NCBI GenBank assembly: GCA_947626485.1
Contig: CANQSG010000005.1
Location: forward strand, 1-30,900
Length of the DNA: 30,900 nucleotides
Direction: 5' to 3'
DNA from: an uncultured Clostridia bacterium
Lineage (GTDB): Bacteria > Bacillota > Clostridia > Oscillospirales > Acutalibacteraceae
The position numbers and the translations under genes are program-made. The notes under the pieces were generated by a model. The model made no database searches. It worked only from the letters and a program-made list of their open reading frames with translations, and was not told the origin of the DNA. This document shows positions 23,159-30,675 of this stretch, piece by piece. Every line of letters begins with the position of its first letter. Positions within the stretch are counted from its first letter, which is position 1.

Positions 23159-24091
23159 TCAGCGGATTTTGCCGTAGAGCGGGAGGTCGGAGGCGTCCTG
23201 CTTCGGCTCGCGCGCGGGGGCGTCAGAATGCTGCCGCGGGGGGCGCGAAGCGCGGTCGCCGCGCGGGGGACGGCCGGTCGTGCTGATGACGACGCGGCGG
23301 TTGCTGCCGTCGCCGATGGAGTTGGAGACGACGCCTTCCATCTCCTGCACCGTCGTGTGGATGATGCGGCGCTCGTAGGGATTCATCGGCTCGAGGGTGC
23401 GGCTGCGGCCGGTGCGCTGCACCTGCGAGGCGGTGCGGCGGGCGAGGTTGCGCAGGGTCTCCTCCCGCTTTTCGCGGTAGTTGCCGATGTTGAGCGAGAC
23501 GCGGTAGTAGCCGGCGCCGGTGTTGGCTGCCAGCGAGGTCAGGTATTGCAGGGCGTCGAGCGTTTCGCCGCGGCGGCCGATGACGACGCCGAGGCCTTCC
23601 CCGTCGAGGTCGATGCGGGCGCCGTTGTCCAGCGCGGCGACGCGCATGGTGACCTGCGTGCAGCCGAGCTTTTCGAGCACGGCGGTCAGATACGCGGCGG
23701 CCTTGCTCGCCGGGGACGCGGGGTCAAGCTCCTCCACCGGCACGCCGGGCACCTCGGGCGCTTCGGGCGATTTGGGCTGCTGCGGCTTTTTCTGCGGCTG
23801 GGGTCTTTCGACCCTTTCCGCCTTCTCGGCGGGGGCGGGTCGGTCGGTTTTTTCGGGTTTTTCCGCCTTTTCGGGCTTTTGCCGGGCATGCTTTTTGGGC
23901 GCGGGGTCGGGTTGCTCGACGTAGGCGCGCACCTTGGCGTCCGAGCCGCCGAACAGGCCGAGTGTCTTCTTTTTCGGGGTCGCCAGCACCTCGTACTGGA
24001 CGTCCTCCTCCGCACCGGCGCCGAGCGCTTCCGCCGCGCTGCGCATGGCTTCCTCAACGGTTGCGCCGGTTCCGATCGCTTCCTTCACCAA
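23159..24091 (-). CDS. jag: RNA-binding protein Jag/KhpB
   Basis: 310 residues. Jag-N domain (1-57, AIGTGATVEEAMRSAAEAL and KKTLGLFGGSDAKVR), a long charged linker of Lys/Glu/Pro repeats (about 60-125), a KH domain (125-205, GLGVVIGRRGETLDALQYLT), an R3H domain (206-272, NPYERRIIHTTVQ) and a basic, Arg/Pro-rich tail. KhpB binds RNA, often with KhpA, and affects cell envelope growth. The start appears to be TTG at 24091: AAGGAGG lies 8 bases upstream and overlaps the yidC stop. GTG at 24088 is the alternative. It is the last gene of the rpmH-to-jag cluster and is followed by a terminator, not by mnmE. Confidence 0.95.
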   Translation of the reverse strand: MVKEAIGTGATVEEAMRSAAEALGAGAEEDVQYEVLATPKKKTLGLFGGSDAKVRAYVEQPDPAPKKHARQKPEKAEKPEKTDRPAPAEKAERVERPQPQKKPQQPKSPEAPEVPGVPVEELDPASPASKAAAYLTAVLEKLGCTQVTMRVAALDNGARIDLDGEGLGVVIGRRGETLDALQYLTSLAANTGAGYYRVSLNIGNYREKREETLRNLARRTASQVQRTGRSRTLEPMNPYERRIIHTTVQEMEGVVSNSIGDGSNRRVVISTTGRPPRGDRASRPPRQHSDAPAREPKQDASDLPLYGKIR

Positions 24092-24104
24092 ATTGGGTTC
24101 CTCC

Positions 24105-25052
24105 TTATTCCTCGGCCGAGGCGTCTTGCGCGCCCCGCGCCGAACGTGTTGCGATTTTTTTCTGTTCGTCCTCGTAACGCCGGTAACATTCCTTCACGCG
24201 TTCCTTCGCGAGCATGTGCTGCGGGCTGTACCAGATCTGAAGCCCGGTTTGCAGCAGGCCGGAGATGAGGTTGGAGCACGCCCAGTAAAAGCCCACGCCT
24301 GCCGGCACGGTAAAGGCGATGATCAGCGAGAACACCGGCATAAAGAGGAGCATGCCTCCCATGCTCGGCGCGTCGGGATTGATGCGCTTTTGAAGCTTCA
24401 TGCTGATGACGGCCGAGAGCAGCGCCGTGACGAAGGAGAGCAGCGGGATGAGCCAGATCCATTCCGCGTCGCGGAAGATGTTGAGCGAGAAATGCGGCTG
24501 CTGGGTCAGGTTCAGCCCGAAGAAATTGAAATCGAGCGACGCCATCCCCTGCTGCACCTCGGGGGACGAAATCTTCCCGGCGTGTACTAAATTGATGATT
24601 TGCAGCTCGTCCAGCACCGTTTTGCCGTTGTTCAGCCCCGCCGCCGTGATCTGATCCCAAACCGATTGGATCACGGATTTCGGCAGGTTGGCGAGGTAGG
24701 TCAGCGGGCTGCGCACCAGCCAGTAAAAGCTCATGAAGATCGGCAGGCGAATGAGCATCGGCAGGCAGCCGCCCGCCATCGAAACGCCCTCGTCGGTGTA
24801 GAGCTTTTGGGTCTCCTGATTCATGCGCATGCGGTCGTCGCCGTATTTGCGCTTGATTTCGTCCAGCTTGGGCTTCAGGCGAATCTGCTGCACCATAGAT
24901 TTCTGGCTTTTGATATTCAGCGGCGTCATCGCGAGGTTCAGCAGCAGCGTGAAGATGAAGAGGGCGCCGGCGAAATTCCCGCCGCAAAGCCACATAATGC
25001 CCCGCATGATCCAGCTCAGCGGCACATTTAAAATGTCAAATAGGAATTGCAT
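24105..25052 (-). CDS. yidC: Membrane protein insertase YidC/SpoIIIJ
   Basis: 315 residues from the ATG at 25052; an in-frame extension to 25157 overlaps yidD and lacks a ribosome site. It has the Gram-positive five-helix layout: a first helix (about 27-45, NFAGALFIFTLLLNLAMTPL), the cytoplasmic hairpin (KPKLDEIKRKYGDDRMRMNQ), a helix with GGCLPMLIRLPIFMSFYWLV, and later helices with MPVFSLIIAFTVPAGVGFYW. YidC inserts membrane proteins with or without SecYEG; one paralogue (SpoIIIJ) supports sporulation. There is no lipobox. GGAG lies 11 bases before the start, a loose fit. It is co-oriented with rnpA and yidD upstream and jag downstream. Confidence 0.95.
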   Translation of the reverse strand: MQFLFDILNVPLSWIMRGIMWLCGGNFAGALFIFTLLLNLAMTPLNIKSQKSMVQQIRLKPKLDEIKRKYGDDRMRMNQETQKLYTDEGVSMAGGCLPMLIRLPIFMSFYWLVRSPLTYLANLPKSVIQSVWDQITAAGLNNGKTVLDELQIINLVHAGKISSPEVQQGMASLDFNFFGLNLTQQPHFSLNIFRDAEWIWLIPLLSFVTALLSAVISMKLQKRINPDAPSMGGMLLFMPVFSLIIAFTVPAGVGFYWACSNLISGLLQTGLQIWYSPQHMLAKERVKECYRRYEDEQKKIATRSARGAQDASAEE

Positions 25053-25060
25053 AATTCGGT

Positions 25061-25309
25061 TTACTCCATCCGTTTTTTGCGGCGGCGGCCGACGCGCGGC
25101 GCCGGCACGGGATCGTAACCGCCTTTGCACAGGGGGTTGCACCGCAAAATCCGCCAAACCGCGAGGCAGCTGCCCCGCAACGCGCCGTGCGTTTCGAGCG
25201 CCTCAATCGCGTAGGCCGAGCAGCTCGGCACAAAGCGGCAGCAGGGCGTTCGGTGCGGCGAAATGCGCCGTTGATAAAAGCGGATCAGTTTAATCAGAAG
25301 CCGTTTCAT
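25061..25309 (-). CDS. yidD: Membrane protein insertion efficiency factor YidD
   Basis: 82 residues from the ATG at 25309; a GTG at 25312 is also possible, but GGAG is spaced better (8 bases) for the ATG. The family signature is complete: IRFYQRRISPHRTPCCRFVPSC, in part, then SAYAIEAL and RCNPLCKGGYDPVP. YidD is a small amphipathic protein that assists YidC-dependent insertion. It overlaps the end of rnpA by 20 bases and ends 8 bases before yidC, so the three are translated from one message. Confidence 0.95.
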   Translation of the reverse strand: MKRLLIKLIRFYQRRISPHRTPCCRFVPSCSAYAIEALETHGALRGSCLAVWRILRCNPLCKGGYDPVPAPRVGRRRKKRME

Positions 25310-25649
25310 CACCGTTTCTCCAAAGGCCGGCTTCGCGCAGCTGGCGCTGCATGACGGCCCGGATCTCCGTGCTTTTGGCGCCGGGGGTGCGGGTGCGGGC
25401 GACGAAAACGAGGTCGCACCCCGGCTTCACCTGCGGCAGGCAGGCGCGGAACGCCGCCATAATCACGCGGCGCGCCCGGTTGCGCCGCACCGCGTTGCCG
25501 ATCTTTTTCCCCGTCGTCACGCCGATGCGGATCGCGCCGCCGCGGGAACGGCCGACGTAGGTAACCAGAAGGGGATGCACAAAAGACCGGCCGCGTCCGT
25601 ACAGACGCCGGAACTCTCCGTTGCGTTTCAACGTGTCAAAACCCGTCAT
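25290..25649 (-). CDS. rnpA: Ribonuclease P protein component
   Basis: 119 residues, normal for RnpA. The RNA-binding motif GKKIGNAVRRNRARR (47-61) is intact, with LKRNGEFRRLYGRGRSF near the start. It supports RNase P RNA in maturing tRNA 5' ends. AGGATG lies before the ATG. It lies 44 bases downstream of rpmH and overlaps yidD. Confidence 0.97.
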   Translation of the reverse strand: MTGFDTLKRNGEFRRLYGRGRSFVHPLLVTYVGRSRGGAIRIGVTTGKKIGNAVRRNRARRVIMAAFRACLPQVKPGCDLVFVARTRTPGAKSTEIRAVMQRQLREAGLWRNGDETASD

Positions 25650-25693
25650 AAAATTTCATCCTGAAAAAAGGAAAAGCCACAAAATCGTGGCCT

Positions 25694-25828
25694 TTAGTAA
25701 GTCAGCTGCTTTCTTCCCTTTGCTCTGCGGCGGGCCAGCACCTTACGGCCGTTTCGGTCGGCCATGCGCTTCAGGAAGCCGTGCTCTTTCTTGCGATGCA
25801 GCTTCTTGGGCTGATAGGTTCGTTTCAC
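25694..25828 (-). CDS. rpmH: Ribosomal protein bL34
   Basis: 44 residues: start-KRTYQPKKLHRKKEHGFLKRM and on to GRKVLARRRAKGRKQLTY, an unmistakable L34. The start is GTG at 25828, in the place where L34 always begins with Met-Lys-Arg-Thr; GGGAGG lies 8 bases upstream. A longer frame back to 25900 would read through the leader and is not L34-like. It heads the rpmH-rnpA-yidD-yidC-jag operon with a strong promoter. The leader holds a GGGCGG/CCGCCC hairpin (25867-25884) with no T run. Confidence 0.97.
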   Translation of the reverse strand: MKRTYQPKKLHRKKEHGFLKRMADRNGRKVLARRRAKGRKQLTY

Positions 25829-25914
25829 CGGATAAACCTCCCTTTTGCGAGTTTCGGCTGTGCCGCGGGCGGGAACGTCCGCCCTGTAAAAATGACACAA
25901 CCCGTCAGTTTTAG

Positions 25915-25944
25915 ATTATACCGCAAAACACCGTCGGATGTCAA
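25915..25944 (-). promoter_or_regulatory. Sigma-A promoter for the rpmH operon
   Basis: Minus strand TTGACA (25944-25939), an 18-base spacer and TATAAT (25920-25915). Transcription should begin near 25908, giving a leader of about 80 bases. Confidence 0.9.
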
Positions 25945-25982
25945 CAAAAATTTTTTCGCCGGGCGCGTCGGCGGGAACGCGG

Positions 25983-26630
25983 TCAGGCGCGAAAGTTCCG
26001 CACGAGCAGCAAAAACCCGTCGCGCACCGTGACCCGCGCGACCTTGCCGGGCAGGACCTCGTTGCTGACGCCGTAGGGGTAAGCGCAGGAAATTTCGGCG
26101 TTTTCCAGCGGGTATTTCGCGCCGCGAATCGTCACGCCGCGCGCCGTTCCGCCGAAGGCGAGCAGCGAAAAGCAGGCGACGGCGTCGTCGATTTCGACCG
26201 GCCGGTCGGCGACGAGCTCGATCTCTGCTTCTTCTTCGCGAATGACGCCGTGCGCGCCGAGACCTTCGAGCAGGCAGAGCAGCGAGAGGTTGCCGAGCGT
26301 GTGGTCGAGCCGCGCGCCGGTCACGCCGAGCAGCAGAAACTCCCGAAACCCGCGCCGCACCGCCTCCCGCGCGGCAAAGACGGCGTCGGTGTCGTCCTTT
26401 TCGCGGGGCAGGACGATGGTCTCGACGGCGGCGTGCGGGTTTTCATACGAATCGAAATCGCCGACGATCAGGTCGGGCGAGACCCCGAGCGCGCTCGCGT
26501 GGCGCAGGCCGCAATCGCAAAAGACGAAAAAATCGTCCGGGCGAAGAAACGCGCGCAAGGCGCTCGCGTCGGCGATCGGGGCGCCGCCGACGATCACGCA
26601 CCGGCGGGCTTCGCTTGCCTTAGAGCACAT
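25983..26630 (-). CDS. thiN: Thiamine pyrophosphokinase
   Basis: 215 residues. Motifs are FCDCGLRHA (37-45), LIVGDFDS (54-61), KDDTD (78-82) and VTGARLDHTLGN (103-114), all in the catalytic N-terminal domain; a beta-rich thiamine-binding domain follows (about 140-215). The enzyme moves pyrophosphate from ATP to free thiamine, giving thiamine diphosphate. Its ATG overlaps the last 11 bases of thiC, so it is the coupled last gene of the thiamine operon. Its presence, with no thiL in view, implies the pathway passes through free thiamine. Confidence 0.93.
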   Translation of the reverse strand: MCSKASEARRCVIVGGAPIADASALRAFLRPDDFFVFCDCGLRHASALGVSPDLIVGDFDSYENPHAAVETIVLPREKDDTDAVFAAREAVRRGFREFLLLGVTGARLDHTLGNLSLLCLLEGLGAHGVIREEEAEIELVADRPVEIDDAVACFSLLAFGGTARGVTIRGAKYPLENAEISCAYPYGVSNEVLPGKVARVTVRDGFLLLVRNFRA

Positions 26631-27924
26631 CGATCCATTCCCCGTTGAGCGCCTTGTTCATGCTGCGCACGGCGCAGAATTTGCCGCACATCGAGCAGGT
26701 GTCCTCCTGCTCCGGCTTGTGCGCTTCGCGCATCCGCTTCGCGGTCTCGGGGTCGAGGGCGCAGGCCCACTGCGCCTCCCAGTCGAGGGCGCGGCGGGCG
26801 TCCGCCATGCGGTCGTCGACGTCGCGGGCGTGGGGGATGTGCTTGGCGATGTCGGCGGCGTGCGCCGCGATGCGGGAGGCGATGATGCCCTGTTTGACGT
26901 CGTCGACGTCGGGCAGGGCGAGGTGCTCGGCGGGGGTGACGTAGCAGAGAAAGGCCGCGCCGGACGCGGCGGCGATCGCCCCGCCGATGGCGGAGGTGAT
27001 ATGGTCGTAGCCGGGGGCGATGTCGGTCACGATGGGGCCGAGCACATAGAAGGGCGCGCCGCAGCAAAGGGTCTGTTGCAGCTTCATGTTGGCCTCGATC
27101 TGGTCGAGCGGCATGTGTCCGGGCCCCTCGACCATGACCTGCACGTCGCGCGCCCAGGCGCGGCGGGTCAGCTCCCCGAGCCGCACGAGCTCCTCGATCT
27201 GGCAGACGTCGCTCGCGTCGGCAAGGCAGCCGGGGCGGCAGGCGTCGCCCAGCGAGATCGTGACGTCGTATTCCCGGCAAATCTCCAAAATCTCGTCGAA
27301 ATGCTCGTAAAACGGGTTCTCCTCCCCCGTCATGCACATCCAGGCAAAGACGAGCGAGCCGCCGCGCGAGACGATGTTCATTTTCCTGCCGCAGCCGCGA
27401 ATCTGCTCGATGGTCTTGCGGGTGATGCCGCAGTGCAGCGTCACGAAATCGACGCCGTCCTCGGCGTGCAGGCGGATGACGTCGAGGAAATCCTGCGCCG
27501 TCAGGGTGCCGAGGTCGCGCTGATAATGGATGACGCTGTCGTAAACCGGGACGGTGCCGATCATCGCGGGGCATTCCGCGGTCAGGCGGCGGCGGAAGGG
27601 CCGGGTGTCGCCGTGCGAGGAGAGATCCATGATCGCCTCGGCGCCGGCGTCGACGGCAGCCATGACCTTTTGCAGCTCGACGTCGTAATCCTTACAGTCG
27701 CGCGAGACGCCGAGGTTCACGTTGATCTTGGTGCGCAGCATCGAACCGACGCCGCTCGGCTTCAAGCAGGTGTGCAGCCGGTTGGCGCAGATCGCGACCC
27801 GACCCTCCGCCACGAGGGCGCGGATCTCCTCGGGCGTGCGGTATTCCTGCCGCGCGACCTCCTGCATTTCGGGGGTGATCATGCCGCGGCGGGCGGCGTC
27901 CATCTGCGTGGTGTAGTTTCTCAT
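26620..27924 (-). CDS. thiC: HMP-phosphate synthase ThiC (short form)
   Basis: 434 residues, the short form without the extra N-terminal domain of E. coli or Bacillus ThiC (over 590). This radical-SAM enzyme rearranges aminoimidazole ribotide into hydroxymethylpyrimidine phosphate. Visible motifs are NVNLGVSRDCKDYDVEL, MDLSSHGDTR, VNIGT-like MIGTVPVYDS, MVEGPGHMPLDQI, DIAPGYDHITSAIGGA and FLCYVTPAEHL. The cluster cysteines lie at the C-terminus as CSMCGKFC (410-417), with three residues between the last two cysteines where the form I remember has four. AAAGGATG precedes the ATG. thiD ends 15 bases upstream and thiN overlaps downstream; there is no room for a riboswitch here. Confidence 0.96.
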   Translation of the reverse strand: MRNYTTQMDAARRGMITPEMQEVARQEYRTPEEIRALVAEGRVAICANRLHTCLKPSGVGSMLRTKINVNLGVSRDCKDYDVELQKVMAAVDAGAEAIMDLSSHGDTRPFRRRLTAECPAMIGTVPVYDSVIHYQRDLGTLTAQDFLDVIRLHAEDGVDFVTLHCGITRKTIEQIRGCGRKMNIVSRGGSLVFAWMCMTGEENPFYEHFDEILEICREYDVTISLGDACRPGCLADASDVCQIEELVRLGELTRRAWARDVQVMVEGPGHMPLDQIEANMKLQQTLCCGAPFYVLGPIVTDIAPGYDHITSAIGGAIAAASGAAFLCYVTPAEHLALPDVDDVKQGIIASRIAAHAADIAKHIPHARDVDDRMADARRALDWEAQWACALDPETAKRMREAHKPEQEDTCSMCGKFCAVRSMNKALNGEWIDVL

Positions 27925-27939
27925 CTTCTTCGCATCCTT

Positions 27940-28758
27940 TCAAGAGGGTTGGCCGGGCGCTTCCCCGGCGAAGGGGCTTTGCATGGCATAGGTATGGTTC
28001 AGCGGGCCGGAACCCGCGCCGAGGTCGAGCCCGGCGTCGAGCGCCCCCGCGACAAAGGATTTCGCGCGGCGCACCGCGTCGGCAAGGTGCCAACCGTTCG
28101 CGAGGTTCGCGGCGATGGCGCTCGAGAGGGTGCAGCCCGTGCCGTGGGTGTTGGGGTTGTCGACCCGCGCGCCGGGCAGCCGGAGCGCCTCGCCGTCGGC
28201 AAAGAGCAGGTCGTCGGCGTCGTCGCGCGCGTGCCCGCCCTTCAGCAGGACGGCGCAGCCGCAGGCACAACTTAGCGCCTCGGCAGCCCGCAGGCGTTCC
28301 TCCCACGTGCGCGCCGCAAGGCCGGTGAGCGCTTCGGCCTCGGGGATGTTGGGGGTCAGCAGGTCGGCGCAGGGAAAGAGCCGGTCGCGCAGGGCTTCGA
28401 TCGCGTCCTCGCGCAGCAGGCGAGAACCGCTCGTCGAGATCATCACGGGGTCGACCACGACCCGGCGGGCGCCGTAATGCCGCAGCCGCTCGGCGATGAC
28501 GTCGATAAGCGCCGCCGAGGCGACCATGCCGACCTTGACCGCATCGGGGAAAATGTCGGTAAAGACGGCGTCGAGCTGGCGGGCGAGGAAGTCGGGCGGC
28601 GTTTCGAGCACACCCTGCACCCCCGTCGTATTCTGCGCCGTCAGCGCGGTGACGGCCGTCATGCCGAAAACGCCGTGCACCGTCAGGGTTTTCAGATCGG
28701 CCTGGATTCCCGCGCCGCCGGAGGGGTCGCTTCCGGCGATGGAAAGCACCGTTTTCAT
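27940..28758 (-). CDS. thiD: HMP / HMP-phosphate kinase
   Basis: 272 residues from the ATG at 28758, which overlaps the upstream HAD gene stop (ATGA) and follows AAAGGCGG. Ribokinase-fold motifs are clear: SIAGSDPSGGAGIQADLKT (6-24), TALTAQNTTGV, VVVDPVMISTSG, LLTPNIPEAEALTG (133-146), LLKGGH, and NTHGTGCTLSSAIA (203-216), with catalytic Cys209. It phosphorylates the ThiC product to HMP diphosphate for ThiE. Confidence 0.96.
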   Translation of the reverse strand: MKTVLSIAGSDPSGGAGIQADLKTLTVHGVFGMTAVTALTAQNTTGVQGVLETPPDFLARQLDAVFTDIFPDAVKVGMVASAALIDVIAERLRHYGARRVVVDPVMISTSGSRLLREDAIEALRDRLFPCADLLTPNIPEAEALTGLAARTWEERLRAAEALSCACGCAVLLKGGHARDDADDLLFADGEALRLPGARVDNPNTHGTGCTLSSAIAANLANGWHLADAVRRAKSFVAGALDAGLDLGAGSGPLNHTYAMQSPFAGEAPGQPS

Positions 28759-29441
28759 GGTTTTACCGCCTTTCCTTGTTCCGACGGGTCGTCGACGAGC
28801 GCCCAAAAGGCCGCGTCCTGTTCCCAACCGGGCAGATAGCAGTCGGCAACCGCGCGCAGTTTGTCCTGCCACGGCTCGTGCGGGTCGAAGATCGCGGCGG
28901 TGCGAAACCCGTCGCGCCGCGCCGTCGCCAGCGCATAATAACTGTCCTCAAACACAAAGGTCTCGCGCTTTTCGGTGCCGAGCAGACGCCGCGCCTCGCG
29001 GTAGATCGTCGGCTCGCGCTTCGAGGCGCCGACCTGTGTGCAGGTCAGAACCGCCGCGAAGTCGTCCAAAATGCCGCAGTGGGCAAGGGCGGCCTTGGCG
29101 GGTTCCTCGTCGGTCAGCGTCGCGACACAGAGCTTCACGCCCCGCGCCCGCAGGCGGTCGAGAAACCCCCGCACGCCGGGCTTTAAGACCGATTCGGTGC
29201 GATAATACCGCGCGGCGAGGGCGTTGACGCCGTCGATGATCTCGCCGTCGGAAAGGGCGACGCCGTACTCGCTGCGATAATAGGCGGCGGCCTCCTCGAG
29301 CGTGAAGGTGCGAAACGCTTCGTTGAGGCCGGGGCGGGGCGTGTAGCCGAGCGAGCGCAGGTACCGCTCCCCCATCGTGTCCCAGAGGGACATCGAATCG
29401 AGCAGGGTGCCGTCGAGGTCGAAGATCGCGCCGCGGATCAT
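28755..29441 (-). CDS. HAD-superfamily phosphatase in the thiamine operon
   Basis: 228 residues. The HAD motifs are in order: FDLDGTLLDS (7-16, nucleophile Asp8 and general acid Asp10), VATLTDEEP (motif II), SKREPTIYREA (motif III Lys) and FVFEDSYYAL (motif IV acidic pair region), with a helical cap between motifs I and II. It resembles beta-phosphoglucomutase/phosphatase-type HAD proteins. It is coupled on both sides by 4-base overlaps, to thiE upstream and thiD downstream, so a role in thiamine metabolism is likely. The best guess is thiamine monophosphate phosphatase, feeding free thiamine to ThiN; removal of phosphate from HMP-phosphate or by-products is an alternative. Confidence 0.85.
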   Translation of the reverse strand: MIRGAIFDLDGTLLDSMSLWDTMGERYLRSLGYTPRPGLNEAFRTFTLEEAAAYYRSEYGVALSDGEIIDGVNALAARYYRTESVLKPGVRGFLDRLRARGVKLCVATLTDEEPAKAALAHCGILDDFAAVLTCTQVGASKREPTIYREARRLLGTEKRETFVFEDSYYALATARRDGFRTAAIFDPHEPWQDKLRAVADCYLPGWEQDAAFWALVDDPSEQGKAVKP

Positions 29442-30076
29442 GCCAGCACCGCCTCGACCCGCGCGCGCAGGTCTGCCGCCGCCGCCGCGATATCCGGCGC
29501 CGAGAAGAGCGCCGAGACGACGGCGACGCCCCGCATTCCGCCCGCGCGCAGCTGCGCCACGTTTGCGGCGTTGATGCCGCCGATGGCGACGGCGGGAATG
29601 GAGACGGCGGCGCAGATCTCGCGCAGCTCGTCGCGGGTGATGCGAATGGCGTTCTGCTTCGTCGGCGAGGGGAACACCGCCCCGACGCCGAGGTAATCCG
29701 CCCCGTCGCGCTCGGCGGCTTTTGCTTGCGCCACGGTTTTCGCGGTGGCGCCGAGGATAAAGTCCCGCCCGACGCGCGCTCGCACCGTTTGCACCGGCAG
29801 ATCGTCGGCGCCGACGTGCAGCCCGTCCGCCCCGCTTTGCAGCGCGACGTCGAGGTCGTCGTCGATCAGCAGCGGCACGCCGTAGCGGTGGCAGAGGGGA
29901 AGCAGCGCCTTCGCCTCGGCGATATAGGCGTCCGCATGAAGCGTTTTCTCCCGCAGCTGCACCATCGTCACCCCGCCGCGCAAGGCGGCTTCGACCTGTT
30001 CGAGCAGGGTTGGCAGGTCGGCGTCGCCCCGGTCGGTCACGGCGTAAAGCAGCAGTTGTTGTGCGGAAAATTTCAC
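29438..30076 (-). CDS. thiE: Thiamine phosphate synthase
   Basis: 212 residues from a GTG at 30076; AAGGAG lies 7 bases upstream and the GTG overlaps the tenI stop. All ThiE motifs are present: YAVTDR (11-16), QLREK (40-44), the Mg-binding IDDD (71-74), LHVGADD (86-92), DYLGVGAVFPSPTK (127-140), AIGGI (164-168) and VVSAL (186-190). It joins HMP diphosphate to thiazole phosphate, making thiamine monophosphate. A longer frame upstream would only overwrite tenI in another frame. Confidence 0.95.
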   Translation of the reverse strand: MKFSAQQLLLYAVTDRGDADLPTLLEQVEAALRGGVTMVQLREKTLHADAYIAEAKALLPLCHRYGVPLLIDDDLDVALQSGADGLHVGADDLPVQTVRARVGRDFILGATAKTVAQAKAAERDGADYLGVGAVFPSPTKQNAIRITRDELREICAAVSIPAVAIGGINAANVAQLRAGGMRGVAVVSALFSAPDIAAAAADLRARVEAVLA

Positions 30077-30675
30077 AGGCAGGCTCCTTTCAGCGCCGCA
30101 AGGCAGGCGGCGGGGTCGTCCGCGCGCATCGGCTCGCTCATCACACAGGCGCCGGCGGCGCCGCAATCGCGCAGCAGCGGGAGATTTTCGGCGGTGACGC
30201 CGCCGATGGCGTAAACCGGGATATCGACCGCCGCGCAGACCTCGCGCAGGAACTCGAGCCCCCGCCCGGGCAGGCCGGGCTTGCAGCCGGTCTCGAAGAT
30301 GTGCCCGGCGGTCAGGTACGTGCAGCCGAGCGCCTGCGCCTCTTGCGCTTCGGCAAGCGAATGGCAGGACGCGCCGAGCCGGGCAAAGCGCCGCCGTTCT
30401 CCAGGCGCAAGGGCGCGCAGCTGCGGCAGCGGCAGATGCAGCGCGTCGACTCCGAGCGCCGCGGCGACGGCGGGAAACCCGTGCAGAATGCAGGGCGTGC
30501 CCGCCGCGCGGCAAAGGCGCAGCACCTGTTCTGCGAGCGCCTGATATGCCGGCGCGGACAGGTCCTTTTCCCGCAGCAGCAGCGCGCCGGGGTGCGCCGC
30601 GGCGAGGCGGGCGACGCGATTCAGAAACGGCTCGCGGCAGAGGCTGCGGGCGGTGACGCAGATCAGATCAAACAT
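30073..30675 (-). CDS. tenI: TenI-like thiazole tautomerase (ThiE paralogue)
   Basis: 200 residues with the ThiE fold but altered active site: LLREK (33-37) is kept, while the Mg-binding IDDD is ILHG (63-66) and LHVG is LHLP (79-82). His105 in GASCHSLAEA and the phosphate-site AIGGVTAEN (156-164) remain. This is the pattern of TenI, which aromatises the ThiG product to the carboxythiazole form used by ThiE. The start overlaps the thiH stop by 8 bases and its stop overlaps the thiE GTG. Confidence 0.85.
   Translation of the reverse strand: MFDLICVTARSLCREPFLNRVARLAAAHPGALLLREKDLSAPAYQALAEQVLRLCRAAGTPCILHGFPAVAAALGVDALHLPLPQLRALAPGERRRFARLGASCHSLAEAQEAQALGCTYLTAGHIFETGCKPGLPGRGLEFLREVCAAVDIPVYAIGGVTAENLPLLRDCGAAGACVMSEPMRADDPAACLAALKGACL

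Noticed and set aside
25829..25982. Replication origin next to rpmH
   Set aside because: No cluster of TTATCCACA-like DnaA boxes is visible; the AT-rich part is explained by the rpmH promoter.
25945..25982. Terminator after thiN
   Set aside because: CGCCG/CGGCG can pair, but six A residues separate the stem from the T run, so termination is not supported; some read-through toward rpmH is possible.
27925..27939. TPP riboswitch before thiC
   Set aside because: Only 15 bases separate thiD from thiC. A riboswitch, if any, must precede thiG/thiH outside the window.
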